The notes below the pieces were generated by a model. The model saw only the letters and a list, made by a program, of their open reading frames with translations, was not told the DNA's origin and searched no databases. From contig JAVLRN010000019.1 in assembly GCA_032821775.1 (NCBI GenBank), forward strand, positions 1-64,000: 64,000 bases of DNA. Reading direction: 5' to 3'. A program made the translations under genes and the position numbers. Shown here piece by piece: positions 34,969-47,115 of this stretch (within the stretch, counting starts at the first letter, position 1; every line of letters begins with the position of its first letter). The DNA comes from Sanguinoderma infundibulare. Lineage: Eukaryota > Basidiomycota > Agaricomycetes > Polyporales > Polyporaceae.

Positions 34969-35743
34969 TGCAGGCAGCGGATGGGAATGTTGTGAGTGGC
35001 AACGGGGTCGAGCTCGTCGAGGAGCCCGTCGAGGAAGAAGTCAAAATCGACCAAGTCCGCAACAGGACCTCCTGCACGTGCTTTCAGCTCACGTCAAGCG
35101 CCCATACATCTACGCAGACTTGTTCGGACTTAACCACAAGCGTGGACATCAATGATTGAACATTCAGCGCACACTCAACATGGTAAGTAGTAGTACCACT
35201 ACTAGGCAGCAAAAGAGAGTCGAACCGAGCCGCTCCTCATAGATATGATTCCACGAAAAATGCTACAAAATTATTGACAGAAGTCGAAATTGAAGCTTGC
35301 GCTGTTCAACGAACGCGGTGAACTTGAGGAGAAGACACACCTCTGCCTGCTCTCATCATGGGCACTGTGCAGCGGGAGACTGGGAGAGTTGCCGTCAATG
35401 TGGCCGTCTTCTTATCCGCCCATGGCGAAATGGAAGAGAGGAATGTTGACAGTCGACGATGGGCAACCTTGTGCGCTTCATGGGCAAGCTCCGTCACATT
35501 GTTTTCATCCGAATATGGACAAGCTTGCGTCCGACCTGCAATCCTGACGTCAGTAAACCGGTAATCGACAACTTACATGGCGACGTGGAGCGTCGTGGGT
35601 TGGCAGTTGCGGATGCGTGCAGGTTGGCTGAGCGGGGACCAGGCGGGCGCATGATATGGCATAGGTACTACACGATAACGACTAGAGATACAAAATCCGT
35701 AGTGATCCGATAATGGTACAAGGCGTGCAGGAAGGTATAACGT
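34969..35743. other. Intergenic, no gene recognised
   Basis: Upstream region of the Ubp2-type gene and 3' flank of the NTF2-like gene. Short frames only. A dyad-like TACTACTTACC/GGTAAGTAGTAG element lies near 35181-35200. Confidence 0.45.
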
Positions 35744-36328
35744 TTATACAAACAAGGACTGGTCACCGTCGAGGGTGAGCTGGTGAATGCGATAGGTGCC
35801 GCCTTCCTCCTTGACCCTGATAATAAAATCTTGACGTTAGGACAGGCTTATCGGTGAGATCGGGGAGAGGGAGGACGTACTCGGCGGAGGCGACGACCTC
35901 GCTTGGCTGCTCAGCGTCCTTCTGTGTCCAGAGGAACTTGGTGGTCGGCTGAGATGAGATCATATTTTCGGATTAGGCCTCGTATGTCGGACGAAGGACA
36001 GAAGAGACAGACGGACACGGACCTGAGTAGCATCTGCCTGAGCGACGAAGCTCGCGCTCGCCGGGTTCCACTTCTTCTGGAGGGCCAAGAGAGACTCCTT
36101 CAGGCCATCCTTGTCGACAGGCTTGCCGGCGACGGTACCGGAGGCATCGTGGGTGAAGAAGTTGGCGAAGCGGGTGCTGAAGAGGTCGACGGGGCCGTGG
36201 CCGAGGCGAACGCCGTGAAGCTGGGGCGCGTGGGTGAAGTGTATGTAGGGCGACTGGAGAAGGGTGGAGAGCCGCTCCTGGACGAACTCGGGCGAGGTAG
36301 GTGCCGGCTGCTGGTCGGACGTCGACAT
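35744..36328 (-). CDS. NTF2-like small protein
   Basis: Start at MSTSDQQPAPTSPEFVQERL (ATG 36326-36328), followed by RLSTLLQSPYIHFTHAPQLHG, a helix, then ARFANFFTHDASGTVAGKPVDKDGLKESLLALQKKWNPASASF, PTTKFLWTQKDAEQPSEVVASAEYV and a last exon VKEEGGTYRIHQLTLDGDQSLFV ending at 35744. Helix-then-beta layout and length (about 150-160) fit the NTF2-like / SnoaL fold seen in many small basidiomycete proteins. The frame is open further up to 36481, where MVHLPRPTLALLLFSSPLIPALASA would add a hydrophobic leader; I prefer the shorter start but cannot exclude a secreted form. The junction into the last exon does not splice perfectly with a standard donor. Confidence 0.65.
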
Positions 36329-37039
36329 GAAGGAGAATGGCAGTGGGCGTTGGTCGCGAGGCGTCTGGGTGCGGGGAAAGGGACGGGGAGAGGATGAGAT
36401 GAGGGTGGCGGATGCAAGAGCGGGTATGAGTGGGGACGAGAAGAGGAGGAGAGCGAGTGTTGGGCGGGGTAGATGTACCATCCAAGCCGATGGTGGTGTC
36501 TGACCAACGTGCGGGCCTGCGCAATAGGATGCGTAATGACGTCAGCACATCCCGGTCCGGAGGCCGCGGTGCACTCTGAACATTGCTCGTCACACGCCAA
36601 TTCGCCGTCTGTACGTCCATCCATCCCGCCAATTTTCGCAATTCGTGGTGCGTGCCCCCTGTTCTGAAGTCCTCAAGCTCAAGCATGATCGAGCCCTTAC
36701 TCTTGACTCAGACTTATATACTTATCTTGCCCGTTTACATATAGGATGCAGCAGTAGCAGCCTGACCATCACCCACCAAGTATTCGCGCGGCGATGGCTA
36801 CCTCTGCAATGCTACACCTTGCGGACGAGCTCATCCTCGATGTCCCGAGCGCACCGCGGCCACAGCACACAGCTGACGCACACGCGCGCGCGGCCTCGGG
36901 TCCGCGCACGGATCGAATCCCGACGAGCACATGGTTCGTTTGGGGATGGATGGGACTTTCTACTGTTGTCGTCATGGTCGAACTCTGCAAGAAGACACCT
37001 TCTAGGAGGCGTTGGTCAAGACATGGCGTACTCGTCCAG
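36329..37039. other. Intergenic, no gene recognised
   Basis: Region between the NTF2-like gene and the SEC61 relic. If the longer start of the NTF2-like gene is right, the first 150 bases are coding. Otherwise nothing is recognised. Confidence 0.4.
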
Positions 37040-38522
37040 CTTCATGTCCTCGGACTCGGCGGATCCCCTCTACTGGATGTGTGTCATCCTCGCCTCGAAC
37101 TGTGGCACGCCCACAGAGCTCGGCATTATGCCCATTGTCACTTCGGGCATGATCATCCAGCTCTTGGCCGGCGCAAACTTGATTGAAGTCGACTTCTTCC
37201 TTGAGGAGGACCACGCGCTGTTTAGTGGGGCTCAGAAACATGAGTGCTCCATCTCTCTTGGTATAACATGTCGTGGGGCGGAACGCGAACGGGTGGGCGA
37301 TGGACAGGGTCGGAATGAGCATATACTACGTCATCTAGGCTTCACGTCGCGTGCCCCGTGCATTGCTCGACGCGAACGTAAAGTGTCATTGCCCACTCCT
37401 CTCGGAATAGATTTGCACTTTTACCTTTTGCCATTATCTCAGTCAGAGTTGCGTGGAGTGTGCGCGATCGCACCTTTACATTACCCTCATCTCACAGGCG
37501 AATACTGAGTTATCCCCCAGTCTTTGCCCTCATCTTCGGTCCTCACTGGCATGTACGTCAACCTCACGACCTCGGCGCCAGTATCTGTCTTCTTATCATC
37601 CACCTCGTCTCCACCTCGCTCACTTCTCCCCAACGATCATCAACCTCGGCCGCAGTCCCGAGTTTGAGGGTGCCGTCATCTCTGTCTGCCATCTCCTCTT
37701 CACCTGGAACGACAATTGCCGTGCCCGCCGGAGGCCCTCTGGCGCGACCGTCTCCCAACACCATGAACCTTATCGCGACCGTCGTCTTCTTCGCCATCGT
37801 CATCTACCTCCAGGGCTTTCGCATCGAGATCCCCGTCAAGTCCGACCGCTTCGGCGGCCAACGCGGCCCCTACCCCGTCAAGCTCTTCTACACCTCGAAC
37901 ATGCCTATCATGCTGGAGTCCGTGCTCACCTCCAACGTCTTCATCATCTCGCAGATACTCTCCAGCTGCTTCTCTAACAACCTCCTCGTCCGCCTTCTCC
38001 GCGCGTGGGAGCCGTTCGAGGACTCGCCCCAGCTTGCGACTGTCTCAGACAACGCGCCTTACGTCTCGCCTCCCCACACCGTCCGCGCCGCGCTCCTCGA
38101 CGCTGTCTACACGCTGATCTAGAGCACGTTCACCGTCACCGCCTGCGCGATCTTCTTCAACACATGGATCGAGGTCTCCGGTTCGGGACCGCGTGACATT
38201 GCAAAGCAGCTCAAGGACCAGCAGATGGGTGTGGCCGGCCACTGCGAGGGTTCGATGTACAACGAGCTCAAGCGCATTGTCCCGACCGCCGCGGCGCTCG
38301 GAGGTGCCATCCTTGGTCTCCTGTCCGTCGTCGCGGATTTGATGGGTACGATCGGCAGCGGGACTGGTATCATCATGGTGGTCACCATCATCTACAGCTG
38401 TGAGTGGTTCGGGTTGTCCCAACAATGAGTTGCTGACCCCTCTGGTGTGTTGTCTAGACAGGGAGATTGGTATGTGCAAGTCTGGCGGCCTTGAGATGGT
38501 GGTGCCCAGCGAGCTGTTCTAA
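37040..38522 (+). pseudogene. SEC61 alpha (ER translocon channel) relic
   Basis: The plus strand resembles Sec61 alpha, the channel of the ER protein translocon, but cannot encode it. Recognisable stretches in order are [29 protein letters not shown] [149 protein letters not shown] and a terminus near GGLEMVVPSELF. Lesions: the first membrane segments are missing, about 40 residues between the third and fourth blocks are gone, a net 2-nt deletion after FTWND shifts the frame at about 37710-37750, and a TAG at about 38120 interrupts [14 protein letters not shown]. The last intron (GTGAGT near 38401) is retained, so this is a DNA-level copy and not retroposed. Confidence 0.85.
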
Positions 38523-38909
38523 GTGAGCGCTGAGCCATGTTTATTCCATTAGCACTTGCATTAGTAGTGATATTGGCGTGCTCTGGTCTTGGAGTGCAGC
38601 AGCTGGGAAGGCAGGTCAATGGGGGTGTCATAATTGATTTATTACCACAGTGTTCAAACAGTTGTGTTACCATTGGCTTGCCAATGAGTACTGTAGTGTA
38701 ATCTGTGGATGTTCAAATAGAAGAAGGATCTGGTTATACTGACCTCAAGAATGATGTTGAGTTGCTGTGCATTTTACTTGTTCAATATGTTAATCTGTGC
38801 CCTGGTTGATAAGCTGTAGCCTCAGGCCTACAGTTAGAGTACACTGGCTGGCCTGAGGCCAGTTTTGAAGACACAAGGGCAGCTATGCCTCAGGCAAGGC
38901 TGGTGATAG

Positions 38910-39590
38910 ATGTTAGATATAGAGGAGTCCTATACAGTGTACACTACCTTTATCTCCCATTTTGCCATTTAAACAATTAAAAAAGCCACTACAATACTCT
39001 TTTGAAGTCCTACCTATGTTTGGTGCTATATTTCTACATTGGGCTGCTTAAATAAGCTAAATAAGCGCCCAAAAGGCGCCATGATTTCTGCATCCACCCC
39101 CATCCATCCTTATATCCTTGTTATTTCAATCATTTAGCTATGTCTGAGTTCAGTGGTGCCATGCTAGCCAACTTTCAGCTCTTCACTCCTTCTTTCCCTG
39201 TTTTTACACCACAATCTTTTTCTTCTCCTGAATCTCTTGATGATCCAGAGTTTCTGCCTGAGCCTCAGCCACTTGGCCTACCTCCTTCTGTGGTTGACAA
39301 GGCTATTCCTGATAATTACTTCTTCTGGTCCTCTTAGCATGACTACTACCATTCTCCCACCATGGCTGAGCTTATAAAACCTGTTGAAGGCATTTATCAA
39401 CAGTTTACATTTCATATTGAAACACTTCAACTTGAACATCCCTTTGGTGGTCAGATGTTTGCTTTAATTGCCACTTCAAAAGTTCCTACCCCCACTTATA
39501 CTGTTTCTATTTACTATCTTCCTCAATTTTATAATCATTCTATTCAACTTTTGTATTCAGCTTTAGTTTGCTTTGATACTTCCTTTCTTT
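38910..39590 (+). repeat. Left arm of long inverted repeat
   Basis: Pairs with 39640-40370 on the opposite strand. Contains small frames: MSEFSGAMLANFQLFTPSF (39140-39337) and MAELIKPVEGIYQQFTFHIE (39362-39604). The second frame is repeated in the right arm on the minus strand with an identical protein over about 75 residues. Confidence 0.92.
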
Positions 39591-39639
39591 CTCCTGTCTC
39601 TTGAAAAAGAGATCCTGCCAGCTACCAGCAGTGACAGTA

Positions 39640-40370
39640 GGAAGAAAGGAAGTATCAAAGCAAACTAAAGCTGAATACAAAAGTTGAATAGAATGATTAT
39701 AAAATTGAGGAAGATAGTAAATAGAAACAGTATAAGTGGGGGTAGGAACTTTTGAAGTGGCAATTAAAGCAAACATCTGACCACCAAAGGGATGTTCAAG
39801 TTGAAGTGTTTCAATATGAAATGTAAACTGTTGATAAATGCCTTCAACAGGTTTTATAAGCTCAGCCATGGTGGGAGAATGGTAGTAGTCATGCTAAGAG
39901 GACCAGAAGAAGTAATTATCAGGAATAGCCTTGTCAACCACAGAAGGAGGTAGGCCAAGTGGCTGAGGCTCAGGCAGAAACTCTGGATCATCAAGAGATT
40001 CAGGAGAAGAAAAAGATTGTGGTGTAAAAACAGGGAAAGAAGGAGTGAAGAGCTAAAAGTTGGCTAGCATGGCACCACTGAACTCAGACATAGCTAAATG
40101 ATTGAAATAACAAGGATATAAGGATGGATGGGGGTGGATGCAGAGATCATGGTGGTTGGGATGAAGATGAGATGACATGGCACTGCCAGAACGGTGTTTT
40201 AGGCGCCTTTAGGCGCCCATTTGGCTTATTTAAGCGGCCCAATATAGTAATATAGCACCAAACATAGGTAGAACTTCAAAAAAGTATTGTAGTGACTTTA
40301 CTGGTTGTTTTAACAGCAAATGGGAGATGAAGGTAGTGTATAGGACTCTTCCAGACCACTCACATCTATC
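39640..40370 (-). repeat. Right arm of long inverted repeat
   Basis: Reverse complement of the left arm with few differences. One difference changes the CAG codon of ANFQLF to TAG in this arm's copy of the MSEFSG frame. An additional 50-60 bp (around 40150-40205) is present only here. The MAELIKPVEG frame runs 39869 down to 39540 and crosses the spacer. Confidence 0.92.
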
Positions 40371-40828
40371 AATACAGGCCCTATAGAACATGTTCTATAA
40401 CAAAAATTGGAAATTTGTCCTAAAATTAAGGTGAGGGCTTATAGTACACCAACTAACCTTCCTGACCAGTAAGTTTGTGCAATCTGCATTGATGGTGCAC
40501 TTGTTTCTGGCAACAGCAGCCACCCTTTTGCCCCCTGTTTGCATAAACTGTGTTTTTGTACCCTTCAGAACTGTCTTGTGTGGCTGAGTGTTGTGGGAGT
40601 CTACATGCTGGTGCTGGAAAGTTGATGCTGTCATTGGTGAATTGAGCAGTACATGCAAATTAAAGGAGTTCAATTCAGCACAGGGCTGGCGAATGGGCCA
40701 CCGGAAGAATAGAATGGACAACACACATGGTGGGTCCTCGTGCGGTGACCCTGTTCAGCCCTCTAAAAGGTGAAGCCACTTATCTGCAGATTGAAAACCT
40801 GATGCCCTGCCATTATCAGGAGACCGTG

Positions 40829-42732
40829 CTACACATTGCGCATAGGCTCAACAACCGTGCCCATCTCCAACTCTGACCGGCTCGGACTCCGTGCGGCAGT
40901 GGCAGACATGGAAGATTGACGCATCACCGGCCGCGTCGCCTCATGTCGCACCCGTACCCGCACTCCAGACGTCGACAAAGTAGGCCGCGGCCTCAGTCTA
41001 ACCCTACGTCGCCTATAGCGTATCCGAATCATGCACGCGAGCATCTGCGACCCGACGAACACGCCCACAACCCCACACATGACGAGCGCGATCGTCGGCG
41101 AGTGCGCCCACGCGGTCGAGAGCAAGAAGAGCGCGAGCGCGAGGACGGACACGAACATGTGCATCGTCGGCAGCCGGCAGACGAGGCAGAAGAAAAAGTA
41201 CGACCCGTACAGGTCTTTCGCCAGCATCTGTCACGGTATATACCGCATGATCAACCTCGATGTCAGCGCGAGCCCAGACCGGCGAGTGTGAACGCACCTT
41301 GAACCGTGTCCCATCGGCCCCGCTGAAGAGGAGGAAGAACCACGCGTCGACCGCCAGGCCGATCCCGGCCGCGATCGCCCCGATGGTCACCGCGCCCAAC
41401 GAAAACCCGTCGATGGCGAAGGCGGTGGTCCCCTTCACAAAGCCCATCACGGCAGCGTTGACCGCCGCCAGGCCAATGAGCTAACCAAACTGCTTGAGCT
41501 TCTCTACTAGGCCGGTAGCGAATGCGCGGAGAGGATGCCGCACGTACCATCTGACCGACAGACTGCCACTCGGTCAGCAGCCGCGCTAGGACCGCCTCCA
41601 TCCGGCGTCCGTCGCCTCGCGCCTCCGCATCCCGCAGCTCGTCGTACGGCCCGAGGCAGTTCACGAATGACCCCGCCGCGCCTAGCCACGTCGGCTGAGT
41701 TTCGCCTGCATCCGAGCTTTCTCGCCTGTGCACAGATTCTGGATCCCGGACATGTACAGGACCCCGAGGCGAACCATGACGCGCGGATGCCGGGATCGTC
41801 GGAGTGGTCGAAGGCGACGCCTCGCAGCCGCCACTAACACTGGGCACCACCGCAGTTAGCTCGAGCGCTGGTCCTGGCCCCACTGTGCCCGCTCAGTAAG
41901 CATAAGCTCAAGGAGCGATGTCAGCAGCCGTCAGAACGACGTACGAGAACGACCACGGGATTCCGATAGACCTTGGTTGCTCTTGGCCTCTTGGGGCGGT
42001 GTCGCCGTCACCTCCGACGAAGACGTCCGAGGAGAAGGGAAGGCTGAATCCTCGCCCTCTTCTGGGGGGTGGAAGCGCAGGACGAGCTTCGGCTGCACGC
42101 CTGGGGTCACTGCCGCCTTCCCGGGACGCAGAGCTTTCGCGCATATGAGGGCGACCCCGTGCTCGACCTTGCGCTGAGAACGGGGCGGACGGTCGCGCTT
42201 CTTGAGGACGTCCTGGAGCGGGACCAGCGCAAAGCACAGGGGCGTCGACTTCCCTGATTGCTTCTTCTGTGACGGTCTCCTGGAGAATATTTCGACGGAC
42301 AGCCTGCCTCCGGCAAGGTCTAGTAGAGATTGAGGGCTGTATGAGCATTTGGGTTAACAAAAACTTGGGATGGGAGTGTGAAGAGGTACTGAGCGTGAAC
42401 ACTCACATGGGGATCACGCTCTTCAAATTTGGATTTCGCCCATCGACGCCGAGGACGAACACATGGCTGCTACTAGCTTGGCCGTGCTCCGAGTCGTCCT
42501 CGAACGAGACGAACACCTCCGGACGCCACCGCCCGTCCGTACGTAGAGATTGCATGCCGTGCATCCGGACGACTACACGATCGATACAACTTCACGCGTC
42601 AATGACGTGGCACATTTTTTGTGACGAAAAGACCCACCGGTCATCGACCACCCGCTGAGAGAGAACAGCCGGTCAGCTACATGTGCACAGAGAGAGAAAA
42701 CTGACTCACGCCGCGGCCAGAGCACTCATCAT
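40829..42732 (-). CDS. C2-like domain plus multi-membrane-segment protein (paralogue B)
   Basis: Minus-strand paralogue of the gene at 6869. Exon 1 (from ATG 42730-42732) MMSALAAA, then a 17-nt microexon giving GWSMT, then VVRMHGMQSLRTDGRWRPEV with LGVDGRNPNLKSVIP. The next exon encodes LDLAGGRLSVEIFSRRPSQK and LALVPLQDVLKKRDRPPRSQ-like strands, a second part of the C2-like domain. After a Pro/Ser linker come GPYDELRDAEARGDGRRMEA, then GFSLGAVTIGAIAAGIGLAV, DAWFFLLFSGADGTRFK, DLYGSYFFFCLVCRLPTMHM and further hydrophobic segments, and a basic, Arg-rich tail to the stop at 40829. Intron positions and phases match paralogue A. Function unknown; a membrane location with a lipid- or Ca-binding-like N-terminal domain is inferred. 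Confidence 0.87.
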
Positions 42733-43331
42733 GTCCTATCTATAGTATGATATCAATTAAGGTCAGCAGAGGGGTGCAGGAGAAAACAACAGATACGACG
42801 ATCGGTGGGACAGCGGCTTAAGTGGGCTCAGTTCGAGACGGGAAAGGATCCACTTTCATACCAAAAGCCTTCTTCGGCCCATCGAACCTTCCACACACAG
42901 CTCCGTCGCGAAGCACTCGATCCGAACAGTTGGGGATCCTGTGATACACCACTGCGGCGCGTATTTGTGGTGTTAATCCTTCCATAAGGCCTCGAAGAAC
43001 AGTGTGAGGCGCGTGGGTATCACGAAGGCAGACATCGCAATGGAAGATGGCCGTGGCGGAACAAGTTCATGGATCGAGGCGCTTAAACCGCATTGACCCG
43101 ACCATCGGCAAAATATTGCCATAGCCACGCACCAAAGCTGGACCCCAAACCACACGCAATCCCCATCCACGCTCACCGCCTCCGCTGGGGCGATGACGCA
43201 TTGAGAATACAACACCCAAACCTCGTACACACGAGCGAAAACGCACTGCCCTATCCGCATCGGTCCCATCAGTCTAAGAATACACGTCTTCTGAGATTGC
43301 TTCCTCTCCCTGTGGCCGTCCCGGCTCACGC
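42733..43331. other. Intergenic, no gene recognised
   Basis: Upstream of paralogue B and downstream of the Dsk2 gene, both minus. No TATA box or gene recognised. Confidence 0.45.
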
Positions 43332-45053
43332 TCACAGTCCGCCACCGTTGAGGATGTACTCGATCGCCGAGTGGACGTTCCCCCCGGTGGCCAACAGCGC
43401 GCGCACGTTCTGGGACGCGTTGGTGAAGCCCATATCTTGCAGTTGCTGTTTTCCAGCTCAGCACTCGTCACCGCTTCGAACGAAAACAAAAAAAACGCAC
43501 CTGGAGCTGTACCTGGAACCTCTCCTCGGGCGGTCTGCTGTCGGCGGGGGCAGCTGGGGCACCAAACGCGCCCAACCCCCCGAACGGGCTCGCACCGGCC
43601 CCGCCGCCGCCCATTGCTGCCAGCATCTGTTGCATGAGAGCAGGGTCGAACATCCCCCCCGGAGGCGGCGCCGGCGCTGCGCCAGTACCCGTCCCCGTTG
43701 CACCCGCACCCGCACCCGCACCCGCATCCGTCCCGGTACCGGTACCCGTGCTTGGGGGGTTCGCAGGAGGAGGTGGTGCGCCCCAGGGGTTGAGGAACGG
43801 GTTGAACCCAGCCCCGCCAAACCCAAACGGATTCGGCGGCGCACCACCAGCTGGCCCCGCACCCGACCCAGACCCTGCTTGTTGCTGTTGCTGCTGCTGC
43901 TGCTGCTGCTCGCGCGACGGCAGCCCCGGCGCGGGGAACCCTCCTCCCGCCCCCGCCCCTCCTAGCCCACCACCGAAACCAGGCGGAGTGAGGCCGGACT
44001 GGCGCATCATGTTCGACATCTGGATCATCATCCGGAGCGTCTCGGGGTTCGACATCATTTGGCGGAAGCGCTCCGAGCGAAACACTTCGCGGACCTGTGG
44101 GCCCATGGCGGCGAGTTGGGGGTTCGATGCGATGATCTGGTCGAGGACGTCGGGGTTTGACATGACGCTGGACATTTGTTGGAGGAATTGGGGCGAGTTG
44201 AGCATGGATTGCATCTGGGGGTCGCGCAAAGTCAGATTGATCGAGGTGCGGCCGGAGGTGTGTCATGGACAGAGGTGTATGTCTCGTACTGCCATCCTGG
44301 TCACGCCGCACCGCACTCAAAGACCGTCCAGCACTCCAGCATGCAGATGGGAACCGAAGAGCGACACAACGCTGAGTTCCCCCTCGTCGCCCACCCAACA
44401 TCTCCCCAGTGTCGCCATGCCATCCCACAGCCAAATGCCCGAAGCTTCACAAAACAGCCAGAACGCAAAGACGACTCACCATGTTCGGATCGTTCGTGTT
44501 CAGCCCCATGTCCGCAAACGGGTTGAAGCCCGCCATAAGCCCGAAGCCCATCGGCCCGTTCAGCTGCGTGAGCGGGTCGTGCGGGTTCTGCCCCGCCTGC
44601 ATCGACGGCAGCTGCTGCGGCGCCGGCTGTTGGCCTGAAGAAGATGGCCCTCCTCCGCCCGACCGCGCGGCGCCCTTGACCATGTGGATGGTGTGCGACG
44701 ACTGGATCTTGTACGTCGACAGCGCGTCTTCGTCCTTCAGTACGCGACCTGTACGTGTCAGGGTGACGTCAGCGACGTCGAGGAGGACAAGGAAGAACCG
44801 AAGACGGGCGCGCGCACCGGAGTAGATGAGTCGTTGGCGGTCTGCGGGCACGTCCGACTTCTCTGCGATGGCCTGCTTGAGGTCGGCCACGGTCTTGTCG
44901 GTGGCCACCGTGATCTGCAGCTTCAGCTCGCTCGGACCTGGAGCGTGTGGCATCAGCAGCTAGCCCTAGCAGACAGCAAGACGAAAATGTACGACCTTTG
45001 ACATTGATGACGATCTCGGACGAAGAGGAGGGAGGAGGGGGAGGTTGTGACAT
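43332..45053 (-). CDS. DSK2: Ubiquilin / Dsk2: UBL-STI1-UBA ubiquitin shuttle
   Basis: Shuttle factor that binds ubiquitinated substrates with its UBA domain and the proteasome with its UBL domain. Exon 1 gives MSQPPPPPSSSSEIVINVKG. The UBL follows (ELKLQITVATDKTVADLKQA, PADRQRLIYSG, RVLKDEDALSTYKIQSSHTI), then a Gly/Gln/Pro linker, and STI1-type helices MQSMLNSPQFLQQMSSVMSN, LDQIIASNPQLAAMGPQVRE and RFRQMMSNPETLRMMIQMSN. A run of ten Gln and a Gly/Ala/Pro/Thr-rich stretch follow, then FDPALMQQMLAAMGG. The last exon holds the UBA: LQDMGFTNASQNVRALLATG, then AIEYILNGGG, stop at 43332-43334. Introns are short. The DNA for the Gly/Thr part is a GGTACC/GCACCC-type simple repeat. Confidence 0.95.
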
Positions 45054-45289
45054 GGTGAGCGGTGTCTAAGTCAATGGACGAGCGCCTGCTATGACGATGG
45101 TCGGGCGTCGATGATGCCGGCGGTGCGAGATCTGGGTAGATAACCGCAGATGGTTCTCGATCTCTCCCAGATGACCATTCTCGACCTGCGTAAACCACAG
45201 CGCGGCGAGCGAAGAGGTGACCAGAGGTCTGATATAGAGTACTATAATCTAGAGTGTACGGTTACAATGATGTCTATACCAGTCCTATG

Positions 45290-47115
45290 TTAACCATCCG
45301 TTGACCCGGAAAGGGCGTCATGAATATTCGTCCGTGCCAAACCAGTCCTCTCCTGCGACAACTTCGCCCTCTTCACCTCGCCCACGCTGTCCGGCCCATC
45401 GGAGCGCGGGACGTCCGCATCTGAGCGCTCCTCCGAGATGGATCTTTTCGCGCCGCGGCTCCCGCAGTCTTCGGTGGGGCATTCTGACGAACCGTCAACA
45501 TGAGCACGCGCCTGCATTGACAACGAACGACGACGGAAGTCACGAACCTATTACCTCTACGCCGCTCTTCTCGCTCTGCGCTGGAGGCTTCGCAGCATCC
45601 GGCTCCACAGGCAACGGACGAATGTACGGCTGCGCAAGCCAATGGGGAAGAACCGGGAACCCTGTCGCAGTGTCCACTGGCGACAGCTCCTCAAGCGACT
45701 TCCCCGACGCACTCTCAATATCGCGCTGTTCACAGCAAGCGGTGAATCGTCGAGCAGAATCTTCTTGAGCGAAGAAACGAAACGCACCTCCAGTCGCACA
45801 TCCAGCTCCCGGATGATCTCCTCGTACTTGTCCCAAGCCGCCCCACCCTCCTTGTCCCTCTCCGCCCGCTCCACGCGCACCCGCCCAAGTTGTTCGCGCA
45901 GGTCCGTGTACTTCCCCAGCGCCGGACGAAGGAGCTTGAACAAATGTCCCTTTACCGCGCTCGGCGTCGTGAGCGTCTTCTGCGACCTCACGATCGCGAG
46001 GTACTCCAGCGCGAGATGCGTATTACGCGGGTGGTGGCCGGTAAGACACTCTGATGCGGCGGAGGTGGAGGCGACTGGGTCAGATGGAGAGGGACCGGGT
46101 TGGAACAGAGCCGGGTTGTAAAGGTTGCCTTCAGCGGACATCACAGCGTCTGCGCCAGTAGCAGCAAGACACTTCTCAACGTCGCTGTAGAAGAGGATGT
46201 TCCCGTTCGCTACGACGGGTACCGACACGGCTTCCTTGACAGCACGAATCTTCTCCCAGTCCGCGACGCCCTGTGCACAACATCATTAAGCACCTCCGTG
46301 GCCAGGTGAACGGAAAGAGAGGGCAAGCATGATTCCTGCCACTCAACCGAGAATTACCCACGGATCGTTGACCACGCTGTTCGCGAGTCCGCCCATGGCA
46401 TGTCAGCATCTGCGCCCCAGCACTCTCCAGCATCTTGGCGTACTCGACCGTCTTCTCGACCGTAGGGAACACGCGAAACTTCGCAGTGACGGGTATCGAC
46501 AGGTTCTTGTGCAGGGTATTGACTTCCGAAGGGTCAGGCGTCGTGCACAAAACAAGAGAGGTGATCAAAGACGTACTCAAGTTGTAAATAAGGACCCATT
46601 CGTCCTGGAGGAACGATCCATAATGTCCCCTCCTGGCGATGTCCTGCGGGCACCCGAGGTTGATGTCTACCGCATCGCAATATGGCTCGAGCATCTTCGC
46701 GGATGTCAAGAGGTGGTCCGGGTTATTCGCACAGAACTGGATGATCAAGGGCCTGTCCTCCGGCCCGCCCTCCTCACCATGCACGGTGTCAAAGTTCTGC
46801 TCTCGGAACGGCTTTCGCGCGCCTTCGGCGTACATCTTCGCATTGATCATGGGCGTGTACACAAGCTGTACTCCAATGAGGTCCTAGGTAGCCAAGAATA
46901 GCGTATACACGCACCTGCGCACCATACCTCCGAGACAATTTCCTCCACGCCTGAGGCTCGATTCATCCACCTTCCATAACGCAGAGCGAATGAACGGTAC
47001 TCACCAGCTCGCTCTGGTCCACCATAGGCGCAACGATGAACTTCGGGCTCCTCAACACCTTCTCAAAGAACTCGTACCCTCCCAGCTTGCGGTTTTCGAA
47101 CGTGACTTCAGGCAT
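45290..47115 (-). CDS. DUS1: tRNA-dihydrouridine synthase, Dus1 type (tRNA U16/U17)
   Basis: FMN enzyme that reduces uridine to dihydrouridine in the D-loop of tRNA. Start [20 protein letters not shown] (ATG 47113-47115). Family motifs are [63 protein letters not shown] (catalytic Cys of the GCP motif), [56 protein letters not shown] and [20 protein letters not shown]-terminal helical extension and an acidic/basic tail ([13 protein letters not shown]) end at 45290. The order is that of eukaryotic Dus1 (16/17 sites), inferred from similarity. Introns are short. Confidence 0.93.

Larger units (their letters stand above)
38560..40790. mobile_element. AT-rich palindromic (foldback-like) element
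   Basis: Base composition drops to about 40% GC against a GC-rich genome. Two arms of about 0.7 kb form a near-perfect inverted repeat (see separate entries) around a spacer of about 50 bp. Flanks on each side (to roughly 38560 and 40790) have the same composition but are not mirror images. No transposase or reverse transcriptase motif is visible. I call it mobile-like on composition and structure only. Confidence 0.6.

Noticed and set aside
35190..35260. tRNA-like GGTTCGACTC motif on the minus strand
   Set aside because: The flanking bases do not form a T-stem or an acceptor stem.
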